Below are positions 5,405 to 11,548 of a DNA stretch of 13,194 nt, piece after piece. How positions within the stretch are numbered: position 1 is the stretch's first letter; the number at the start of each line of letters is the position of its first letter. The DNA is from Spirochaetaceae bacterium (GTDB taxonomy: Bacteria; Spirochaetota; Spirochaetia; Treponematales; Breznakiellaceae): contig JAITHF010000039.1 of assembly GCA_031280115.1 (NCBI GenBank), forward strand, positions 1 to 13,194, in the 5' to 3' direction. Position numbers and translations under genes: made by a program. Below the pieces are notes generated by a model. That model did no database searches. It was not told the DNA's origin and saw only the letters and a program-made list of their open reading frames with translations.

Positions 5405-6829
5405 ATGTATAACTCGGATATAGGACTTATCGGCCTCGGCGTCATGGGGGAAAACCTTGCGCTTAATATGGCGGGCAAGGGATTCAGCGTGGCGGTGTAT
5501 AACCGTACCCGCTCAAAAACAGACCGCTTCATACAAGGCCGCGGCGCAGGGAAAGCAATACAGGGCTGCCCGGACATGGCCTCGTTTGCCGGTTCCCTGA
5601 AAAAACCCCGCAAAGCCCTGCTCATGGTGCAGGCCGGAGCCGGCGTTGACCACACCATCGAAGGGCTTCTTTCGGTCTTTGAGGCCGGGGACATTATCAT
5701 CGACGGGGGCAACTCGCACTATAAGGACACCATAAGAAGAACCGCGTATGTAGAATCAAAGGGCCTCTGGTATGTGGGGGCCGGCGTGTCCGGCGGCGAA
5801 GAAGGGGCGCTCACCGGCCCGTCGCTCATGCCGGGGGGCTCGTTTCAGGCTTGGGGCGCCATAAAGCCCCTGTTTCAGGCCATTGCCGCCAAGGCCGGAG
5901 GGAATACCCCCTGCTGCGCCTGGATAGGGGAGAACGGCGCGGGCCATTTCGTGAAAATGGTGCATAACGGCATCGAGTACGGCGACATGGCGCTCATCTG
6001 CGAAGCCTACGCCATGTTAAAGCACATAGCCGGCCTGTCCTATGATAAGATGGCCTGGGTGTTTGAACAATGGAACAAGGGGCCGCTTAACAGCTATCTT
6101 ATCGGGATTACCGCTGATATTCTGCGTTTTAAGGATCAGGACGGCCAGCCGCTGGCGGAAAAGATACTGGATACCGCCGGCCAGAAGGGAACCGGAACAT
6201 GGGCCGGCATGGCCGCGCTGGAGCTTGGGGCGCCGCTCACCCTCACCGCCGAAGCCGTGTTCAGCCGCTGCCTTTCGGCGGCCAAAGCCGAGCGGGTCCG
6301 GTGCTCCAAGATTTTCACAGGCCCGAAAATCGAAAAGCCCCGGAATATAACGGCGTTTACCGGCGACCTTGAGCAGGCGCTGTACGCGGCCAAAGCGGTG
6401 TCTTATGCCCAGGGCTATCTGCTTATGCGGGAGGCCGCCCGCGAATACAAGTGGCAGCTCGATTACGGCGGCATCGCCCTCATCTGGCGGGAAGGCTGCA
6501 TCATCCGCTCGGTGTTTCTGGAAAAGATAAAAGAAGCTTTTGATAAGAATCCGGATCTTGAAAACCTGCTTTTGGCGCCGTTTTTTACCTCCGCAGTGGA
6601 GAAAGCCCAAGGCTCATGGCGCCGGATTACCGCAGCAGCCGCGGTAAACGGGGTGCCGGCGCCGTCTTTCGCAAGCGCCCTTGCGTACTTTGACGGCTGC
6701 CGCAGCGAGCGGCTTCCGGCGAACCTGCTCCAGGCCCAGCGGGACTGCTTCGGCGCCCACACCTACGAGCGGCTTGATAAGCCCAGAGGGGATTTTTTTC
6801 ATACCAACTGGCTCGGAGGCGGCCTCTAG
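5405..6829 (+). CDS. gnd: 6-phosphogluconate dehydrogenase, decarboxylating
   Basis: This enzyme oxidises 6-phosphogluconate to ribulose 5-phosphate and CO2 with reduction of NADP in the pentose-phosphate pathway. I start at the ATG at 5405 (474 residues), which has GGAG ten bases upstream. The frame is open 11 codons further but without family similarity. Motifs present: GLGVMGENLALN (10-21, nucleotide fold), NRTRSK (33-38, NADP selectivity), IIDGGNSHYKDT (98-109), GVSGGEEGALTGPSLMPGG (127-145), GAGHFVKMVHNGIEYGDM (178-195) with K184 as catalytic lysine, GGIALIWREGCIIRS (355-369) and the terminal FHTNW. The substrate-loop motif normally read GTGKWT is GTGTWA here (residues 262-267), replacing a substrate-binding Lys and Thr. 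It lies 45 bp after dus and is probably in the same operon. Its TAG stop overlaps that of aspA on the other strand. Confidence 0.95.
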   Translation: MYNSDIGLIGLGVMGENLALNMAGKGFSVAVYNRTRSKTDRFIQGRGAGKAIQGCPDMASFAGSLKKPRKALLMVQAGAGVDHTIEGLLSVFEAGDIIIDGGNSHYKDTIRRTAYVESKGLWYVGAGVSGGEEGALTGPSLMPGGSFQAWGAIKPLFQAIAAKAGGNTPCCAWIGENGAGHFVKMVHNGIEYGDMALICEAYAMLKHIAGLSYDKMAWVFEQWNKGPLNSYLIGITADILRFKDQDGQPLAEKILDTAGQKGTGTWAGMAALELGAPLTLTAEAVFSRCLSAAKAERVRCSKIFTGPKIEKPRNITAFTGDLEQALYAAKAVSYAQGYLLMREAAREYKWQLDYGGIALIWREGCIIRSVFLEKIKEAFDKNPDLENLLLAPFFTSAVEKAQGSWRRITAAAAVNGVPAPSFASALAYFDGCRSERLPANLLQAQRDCFGAHTYERLDKPRGDFFHTNWLGGGL

Positions 6830-8166
6830 GGAGCGGCGCTGTCTTTGGCGCGGCGAAGTTCCTCCCGCACTTTGTCCTGATCGCCCTGCCCCTGAGCCAC
6901 GATACGGGACACCCGGTCATAGCCCAACGCCGGCACAAAGGCGCTGGCAAAGGCTGCGGAGCTTTCAAGGAGCGCGGCGCACCGTTTGGGGTCTGCTTCA
7001 AGGGTTTCAACGCATTTAACCCGCAAGAGATGCACCCCCCGCTCAAGGAGACCGAGGCTTTCAAGGAGCGCGTCCGCAATAAGGGGGGTGAAGGGGTTAA
7101 GCTCGAACTCGCCGGCAGACGCGGCCATCGTGAGGGCGTAATCATTGGCCTGGGCTTTTATAGCGATTTGTATGACCATTTCAGGGATAACCGGATTTAC
7201 TTTTCCCGGCATAATCGTGCTTCCCATCTGGAGGGGCGCAAGGCGTATCTCCCCTAAGCCGCCATGAGGGCCTGAGTTCATAAGGCGGAGGTCTCCTGCG
7301 ATTTTCATAAGGTTCACCGCAAGGGCTTTGAGCAGGCCCGACACTTCCACAAACACGTCGTTATTTTGCGTTATATCCATCGGGTATTCAGACGCCGCAA
7401 GGCCCATGCCGGTAAGTTCCCGCAGGGTTTCGATAACCAGATACCGGTACTTCCGTTCGGCGTTGCCTGAAAGCCCCACAGCGGTCCCCCCGATGTTTAC
7501 CTGGCGGAGGCGCTCTTCGATTTTATAAAGCCGCCACCTGTCCCGGGCAACGGCTTGGGCAAAGGCGCCGAATGCCGAACCAAGGGTTATAGGCACCGCG
7601 TCCATTAACTCAGTGCGCCCCAGCTTTTTCACAGCGTCAAACTCGTTCTCCCGCTTTTGCAGCGCCTCTTGCAGTTTCGCGCACTGGCCGCTTAAATCCC
7701 GCAGGAGCGACACCGCCGCGATACGCAGCGCCGTGGGGTACACGTCGTTGGTTGACTGCCCCCGGTTTACATGGTCTAACGGGTGGATAAGGTGGTACGC
7801 GCCGGCTGGTTCCCCCATGATGTTGAGCGCCATATTCGCCAGCACCTCATTGACGTTCATGTTGGTAGACGTACCGGCGCCGCCCTGGAGCGCGTCAACG
7901 ATGAACATATCCGCCGCCTCTCCTGCAAGGAGCCGGTCGCAGGCCGAAGCAATCGCCCGGTAGCGGCCTTTGCCCGCCTCTTCTTCAAGCCGCTCATAGG
8001 TCAGCGCCGCGGCTTTCTTCACCAGAACCATTGCCCGTAAAAGGCGCGGGTTGGTATTCCGGTAGCCGAGGGAAAAGTTTTCCCGCGCCCGAACGCTCTG
8101 GATGCCGTACAGCGCGGTTTCAGGAAGCGTTACCTCCCCCAGAAAGTCATGCTCGGTGCGGGTCAT
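6826..8166 (-). CDS. aspA: Aspartate ammonia-lyase (aspartase)
   Basis: The 446-residue protein belongs to the aspartase/fumarase superfamily and should convert aspartate to fumarate and ammonia as a cytoplasmic tetramer. GTSTNMNVNEVLAN (98-111), STNDVYPTALRI (138-149) and the signature GSTIMPGKVNPVIPEMV (315-331) identify it. The VIPEMV tail favours aspartase over fumarase. The C-terminus is somewhat shorter than the roughly 470 residues usual for the family. The start at 8166 overlaps the hydF stop as ATGA, and MTRTEHDF matches the typical N-terminus. The longer frame to 8295 only reads through hydF out of frame. Aspartase genes recur beside [FeFe]-hydrogenase maturation genes. A role supplying ammonia for the bridging amine of the H-cluster is attractive but inferred. 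Confidence 0.92.
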   Translation of the reverse strand: MTRTEHDFLGEVTLPETALYGIQSVRARENFSLGYRNTNPRLLRAMVLVKKAAALTYERLEEEAGKGRYRAIASACDRLLAGEAADMFIVDALQGGAGTSTNMNVNEVLANMALNIMGEPAGAYHLIHPLDHVNRGQSTNDVYPTALRIAAVSLLRDLSGQCAKLQEALQKRENEFDAVKKLGRTELMDAVPITLGSAFGAFAQAVARDRWRLYKIEERLRQVNIGGTAVGLSGNAERKYRYLVIETLRELTGMGLAASEYPMDITQNNDVFVEVSGLLKALAVNLMKIAGDLRLMNSGPHGGLGEIRLAPLQMGSTIMPGKVNPVIPEMVIQIAIKAQANDYALTMAASAGEFELNPFTPLIADALLESLGLLERGVHLLRVKCVETLEADPKRCAALLESSAAFASAFVPALGYDRVSRIVAQGQGDQDKVREELRRAKDSAAP

Positions 8167-9383
8167 AGGCTGTCTGCCTCCGTCATTTCCGCAAGAATAT
8201 GGGGGAATATGCTGACCCCGCGTTTGAGTATCCCCTGTATATGGGCGATGATGGTGCCGTAGTTGGTGAACGCCACCCCCTGATCCAAGGCGCACTTCTG
8301 GCGGTACGCCATTTCCCGCTCGTTCACCATACAGCTTCCGCAGTGGGCGATGAGGCGGTACGGGGACAGGTCGTCGGGAAATTCCGCGCCGGAGGTAAAG
8401 GCGAAGCCGAGCTGTTTGCCGGTGAAGTTCTTAATCCAGCGGGGTATCTTGACCGTGCCGATGTCGTCGCACTGGCGGTGGTGGGTACAGCCTTCGGCAA
8501 CCAGAATCCGGTCCCCGTCTTGCAGGCGTTCAAGGGCTTTGACCCCCTGCACCGCTTGGAGCAGGAAGCCCTTGTAGCGGGCGAACAGGATAGAAAAAGA
8601 GGTGAGGGGAATATCCTGCGGCGTGTCCGCCGAGACTTTGGCGAAGACTTGGCTGTCGGTGATAACGAGCCGGGGCTTTTTTCCCAGACACGCAAGGACG
8701 TCTTTAAGCTCGTATTCTTTTACCACCACCGCGGCGGCGTCGGCTTCGAGGATGTCCCGGATGGTCTGCTGCTGGGGCAGAATAAGCCTGCCCTTAGGCG
8801 CCGCTTTGTCAATAGGCACCACCAGCACGACCAGATCCGACGGGTGTATCAGGTCCCCCACAATGCGGAGTTTCGGTTCTCCGCTTACCGCAAGGCCCGC
8901 GATTTTCTCTTTCAGGTTTTCGATATTGGTGTTATTTTTGGCGCTCACATAGATTTCGCGGGAGTCCGCCGGCAGCGGCGCTGCGGGGAGGAGGTCGGCC
9001 TTGTTATACACCACCGCGTAATTGACGTTTTTTTCTTTAAATATCTCGATAAGCCCGTTGTCCGCTTCGGTTTTGCCCGCTGCCGCGTCCACCACAAGGA
9101 CCGCCACGTCGGTTTTGTTCAAGACCTGTTTTGCCTTGCGGACCCGTTTTTCCCCTAGTTCCCCTTCGTCGTCGATACCCGGTGTATCAATGATAAGCAC
9201 CGGCCCCAGGGGTAGAAGTTCCATGGCTTTATACACCGGGTCTGTGGTGGTACCCTTCACATCCGAAACAATAACGAGGTCTTGACCGGTAACCGCGTTG
9301 ACCAAGCTGGATTTTCCCGCGTTCCTGCGCCCGAAAAATCCGATATGCGCCCGCTCAGACGAGGGCGTTTCATTTAATCCCAT
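8163..9383 (-). CDS. hydF: [FeFe]-hydrogenase maturation GTPase HydF
   Basis: HydF is the GTPase scaffold on which the 2Fe subcluster of the [FeFe]-hydrogenase H-cluster is assembled before transfer to apo-HydA. From the ATG at 9383 it has 406 residues. The N-terminal GTPase domain shows the P-loop GRRNAGKSS (18-26), TTTD (46-49), DTPG (66-69), NKAD (127-130) and SAK (147-149). The C-terminal domain carries the [4Fe-4S] site as CTH (299-301), 46 residues, then CGSC (348-351). This CxH-x46-CxxC signature is specific for HydF. An upstream in-frame TTG at 9419 lies in the likely -35 box, so I reject it. There is no Shine-Dalgarno sequence before 9383, and the -10 TATACT predicts a near-leaderless mRNA. 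It is translationally coupled to aspA. HydE, HydG and the hydrogenase are not in the window. Confidence 0.95.
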   Translation of the reverse strand: MGLNETPSSERAHIGFFGRRNAGKSSLVNAVTGQDLVIVSDVKGTTTDPVYKAMELLPLGPVLIIDTPGIDDEGELGEKRVRKAKQVLNKTDVAVLVVDAAAGKTEADNGLIEIFKEKNVNYAVVYNKADLLPAAPLPADSREIYVSAKNNTNIENLKEKIAGLAVSGEPKLRIVGDLIHPSDLVVLVVPIDKAAPKGRLILPQQQTIRDILEADAAAVVVKEYELKDVLACLGKKPRLVITDSQVFAKVSADTPQDIPLTSFSILFARYKGFLLQAVQGVKALERLQDGDRILVAEGCTHHRQCDDIGTVKIPRWIKNFTGKQLGFAFTSGAEFPDDLSPYRLIAHCGSCMVNEREMAYRQKCALDQGVAFTNYGTIIAHIQGILKRGVSIFPHILAEMTEADSL

Positions 9384-9390
9384 ACGGCTA

Positions 9391-9419
9391 AGTATAACAC
9401 GCCCCCTGTTCCCGCGCAA
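9391..9419 (-). promoter_or_regulatory. Putative promoter for hydF-aspA
   Basis: On the minus strand TATACT (9391-9396) lies 17 nt after TTGCGC (9414-9419). The -10 is identical to that of the two coiled-coil genes, but the -35 matches poorly. Transcription would begin at or just before the ATG at 9383. Confidence 0.45.
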
Positions 9420-9421
9420 AC

Positions 9422-9441
9422 CGCCGGTTAAACAGCCGGCG
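9422..9441 (-). terminator. Hairpin immediately after the nuclease-like coiled-coil gene
   Basis: On the minus strand a 6-bp stem CGCCGG/CCGGCG with an 8-nt loop begins directly after the TAA stop and is followed only by GTTTG. The T-run is weak, so it may attenuate rather than stop transcription into hydF. Confidence 0.4.
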
Positions 9442-10416
9442 TTACCAAGACTTAACTACCGGCGGCTTGGTGACCGCGGTGGTTTTGCCTGACAGCTCGA
9501 TGAGAAAAAAGCCGGATTTCAGCGTGTAGTCCCGGGCCTGTTTACTTATGATCATGCCGGCCAGGGCGCCTTGATAGCGCCGCGCGTCCCCAAGGCGGTC
9601 TGCCCATTCCCGCAGAAACGCCATCCGGGCGTTATGGGCTTTAATATCTTTGACCGTGAGGGTGGCTTTCGCTTCAACCGCTATAACCGTATCCTTGTCC
9701 TCAAGCTGTATATCCACTTCAGCGCCGATTTCTCCGTTTTCCCTCGCATAGTCAACCCGCTGGCCTATTTGGGTAAAGGCATACCCCAGACCGTTAAAAT
9801 TTTCCACCAGGCCGGCTTTTATAATATGTTCCACCAGCTTACCCATTTTGTTGTCCCATTCCCCAAGGGCCTTCCGCATCTTTTTATACCCATCCTCGAT
9901 TTTCTCCCCCAGTTCTTTATTCCGCCGGTCCGCCTCTTCCACCATTTCTTTATGCCGCAGGTCCGCCTGTTCCGCAAGTTCATTAAACCGCCGGTCGGTC
10001 TCCTGCTGCCGCAGGTCCGCCTGTTCTGCAAGCCTCTTTTGCTCCTCTGACAGTTCTTTATGCCGCAGGTCCGCCTGTTCTGCAAGTTCTTTGAGCCGCC
10101 GGTCGGTCTCTTCCCGCAGTTCCTTGTTCCACCGGTCCGCCTCTTCCGCAAGTTCCTTGAACCGCCGGTCGGTCTCTTCCCGCAGTTCCTGGTTCCACCG
10201 GTTGGTCTCTTCCCGTAGTTCCTTGTTCCACCGGTCGGTCTCTTCCCGCAGTTCCTGGTTCCGCTGGTCTGCCTGTTCCGCAAGTTCTTTGTTCCGCCGG
10301 TCCGCCTCTTCCGCAAGTTCCTTGAGCCGCCGGTCGGTCTCCTGCTGCTGCCGGGCGTTTTCCTGCAATGCGGCCCAGACGTGTTCAAAGGTCAGCCCCA
10401 TGATTGGTTCAGCCAT
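9442..10416 (-). CDS. Hendecad coiled-coil protein with PD-(D/E)XK nuclease-like domain
   Basis: The 324-residue protein has a short N-terminal cap (MAEPIMGLTFEHVWAAL). A long coiled coil follows (about 24-178), made of 11-residue units such as RWNKELREETD and RRLKELAEQAD, with two 7-residue units near 128-141. From about 186 a globular domain begins. It contains GAEVDI (231-236) and then VIAVEAK (244-250), which give the D235...E248-x-K250 pattern of PD-(D/E)XK nucleases. It also has a terminal GFFLIEL strand. Similar coiled coils fused to a restriction-endonuclease-like domain are grouped as DUF3782-type proteins of unknown function. No membrane segment or signal peptide is present. GGAGG lies six bases before the ATG. 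It has its own promoter and a mini upstream ORF (10409-10441) shared in design with the neighbouring gene. Substrate and activity are unknown. Confidence 0.8.
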   Translation of the reverse strand: MAEPIMGLTFEHVWAALQENARQQQETDRRLKELAEEADRRNKELAEQADQRNQELREETDRWNKELREETNRWNQELREETDRRFKELAEEADRWNKELREETDRRLKELAEQADLRHKELSEEQKRLAEQADLRQQETDRRFNELAEQADLRHKEMVEEADRRNKELGEKIEDGYKKMRKALGEWDNKMGKLVEHIIKAGLVENFNGLGYAFTQIGQRVDYARENGEIGAEVDIQLEDKDTVIAVEAKATLTVKDIKAHNARMAFLREWADRLGDARRYQGALAGMIISKQARDYTLKSGFFLIELSGKTTAVTKPPVVKSW

Positions 10417-10441
10417 AATCTTCCTCCATTGTTTCCTCCAT
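10409..10441 (-). CDS. Upstream mini-ORF overlapping the nuclease-like gene start
   Basis: ATGGAGGAAACA followed by ATGGAGGAAG makes a 10-codon ORF, peptide MEETMEEDYG. Its TGA lies three bases inside the main gene in another frame. Each GGAGG also serves as Shine-Dalgarno sequence for the next ATG downstream. The same design precedes the gene at 11380. Whether the peptide is made is unknown; the ORF may only couple ribosome entry. Confidence 0.35.
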   Translation of the reverse strand: MEETMEEDYG

Positions 10442-10452
10442 GTTTCTTGTTG

Positions 10453-10481
10453 AGTATACGCGATATGCGCCGGCGGGTCAG
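10453..10481 (-). promoter_or_regulatory. Promoter of the nuclease-like coiled-coil gene
   Basis: CTGACC (10476-10481), 17 nt, then TATACT (10453-10458) on the minus strand. The spacer and the following 20 or so bases are nearly identical to those at 11441-11469. The -35 overlaps the stop codon of the upstream coiled-coil gene. Confidence 0.6.
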
Positions 10482-11380
10482 CGGCGGCGGGTCAGGGGGC
10501 GCAGATACCGCGCTTCGCCTTCAAAGTTTCCCCTGATAGCGGCCAGTTCTTCTTTGACGGCGCCCATACTCCCTTCAAGCCTTTCCATCCGCGCGTCTAT
10601 ACGCGCTTCGTGTTTGTCCATCCGCGTTTCGAGCTTGTCGATACGCTCATCCATCCGCGCTTCAAGTTTGTCCATGCGCGCGTCTGTGTCGGCTTTCATC
10701 TGGGTTAACTGCGCGTGTATCGCGCTTTCGTGTTTGTCCATGCGCTCGTCCATCCGCGTTTCGAGCTTGTCTATGCGCTCATCCATCTTGGCTTCGAGTT
10801 TGTCCATCCGCGCGTCTGTGTCGGCTTTCATCTGGTTTAGCCGCTGGTCTATCGCGCTTTCGTGCTTCTCCATGCGCTCATCCATCCGCGTTTCGAGCTT
10901 GTCTATGCGCTCGTCCATCCGCGTTTCGAGTTTGTCCATGCGCTCGTCTGTGTCGGCTTTCATTTGGTTTAGCCGCTCGTCCATCCGCGTTTCGAGCTTG
11001 TCTATGCGCTCGTCCATCCGCGCTTCGAGTTTGTCGATACGCTCATCCATCTTGGCTTCGAGTTTGTCCATGCGCGCGTCTGTGTCGGCTTTCATTTGGT
11101 TTAGCCGCTCGTCTATCGCGCTTTCGTGCTTATCCATCCGCGCGTCTGTGTCGGCTTTCATTTGGTTTAGCCGCTCGTCCATCGCGCTTTCGTGCTTGTC
11201 CATGCGCTCGTCCATCCGCGTTTCGTGTTTATCCATACGCGCGTCTGTGTCGGCTTTCATCTGCTTGAACCGCTCGTCCATATTTATTTCGAGTTTGTCG
11301 ATGCGCTCGTTTACCGCTTTGGTGATGGTTTCGTGTATGGTTTGCTGTACCGCCCCGATAAATAATGCTTTTAGGCCCAT
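10478..11380 (-). CDS. Hendecad-repeat coiled-coil protein, no catalytic domain
   Basis: The 300-residue protein is almost entirely coiled coil. A short N-terminus (MGLKALFIGAVQQTIHETI) is followed from about 24 to 275 by 11-residue units of the types RMDERIDKLET and ERLNQMKADTD. These alternate in longer blocks of roughly 33 to 44 residues that recur four or more times. The end (RYLRPLTRRR) is basic and is encoded by GC-rich sequence shared with the promoter copies. No signal peptide, membrane anchor or enzymatic motif is seen. The 11-residue KID-like periodicity recalls Borrelia Bdr proteins, but that is resemblance, not shown homology. GGAGG seven bases before the ATG decides the start. 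The opposite strand carries a longer Ser/Arg-rich frame, which is a shadow of the repeats. The function is unknown; scaffold or partner of the adjacent nuclease-like protein is possible. Confidence 0.8.
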   Translation of the reverse strand: MGLKALFIGAVQQTIHETITKAVNERIDKLEINMDERFKQMKADTDARMDKHETRMDERMDKHESAMDERLNQMKADTDARMDKHESAIDERLNQMKADTDARMDKLEAKMDERIDKLEARMDERIDKLETRMDERLNQMKADTDERMDKLETRMDERIDKLETRMDERMEKHESAIDQRLNQMKADTDARMDKLEAKMDERIDKLETRMDERMDKHESAIHAQLTQMKADTDARMDKLEARMDERIDKLETRMDKHEARIDARMERLEGSMGAVKEELAAIRGNFEGEARYLRPLTRRR

Positions 11381-11418
11381 ATTTTTTCCTCCATTGTTCC
11401 CTCCATTGTTTCCTCCAT
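11371..11418 (-). CDS. Upstream mini-ORF overlapping the coiled-coil gene start
   Basis: Three tandem 12-base modules of the form ATGGAGGRAACA give a 15-codon ORF, peptide MEETMEGTMEEKIWA. Its TAA lies seven bases inside the main gene, out of frame. It has one module more than the paralogous leader at 10409-10441. Expression of the peptide is unproven. Confidence 0.35.
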   Translation of the reverse strand: MEETMEGTMEEKIWA

Positions 11419-11440
11419 GTTTCTTGCTGCGTCTGTGTTG

Positions 11441-11469
11441 AGTATACGCGATATGCGCCGGCGTGTCAG
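11441..11469 (-). promoter_or_regulatory. Promoter of the repeat coiled-coil gene
   Basis: CTGACA (11464-11469) and TATACT (11441-11446), each five of six to consensus, are separated by 17 nt on the minus strand. Transcription would start near 11434, just before the first ATG of the leader cascade at 11418. Confidence 0.7.
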
Positions 11470-11496
11470 GGGCGCGGCGGCAGGGCGGGGACAGAA

Positions 11497-11519
11497 AGGG
11501 CCTCCCACGGGGAGGCCCT
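11497..11519 (-). terminator. Terminator of the outer-membrane protein gene
   Basis: A perfect 10-bp stem AGGGCCTCCC/GGGAGGCCCT with a 3-nt loop lies 29 bp beyond the stop at 11549. On the minus strand it is followed by TTTCTGT and preceded by a T-run. It separates this gene from the coiled-coil gene promoter just downstream. Confidence 0.75.
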
Positions 11520-11548
11520 AAAAAAATACGCCTGAGGCTTAGGATGGG

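Noticed and set aside
8167..8295. N-terminal extension of aspA
   Set aside because: It reads through hydF in another frame with no family similarity. ATGA coupling at 8166 is typical.
8199..9158. 319-codon plus-strand frame
   Set aside because: Shadow of hydF, which has complete GTPase and cluster-binding motifs.
9848..10453. 201-codon plus-strand frame
   Set aside because: Same kind of repeat shadow, opposite the nuclease-like coiled-coil gene.
10440..11441. 333-codon plus-strand Ser/Arg-rich frame
   Set aside because: It is antisense to the hendecad repeats and low in complexity. The minus-strand gene has the promoter, GGAGG and coiled-coil pattern.
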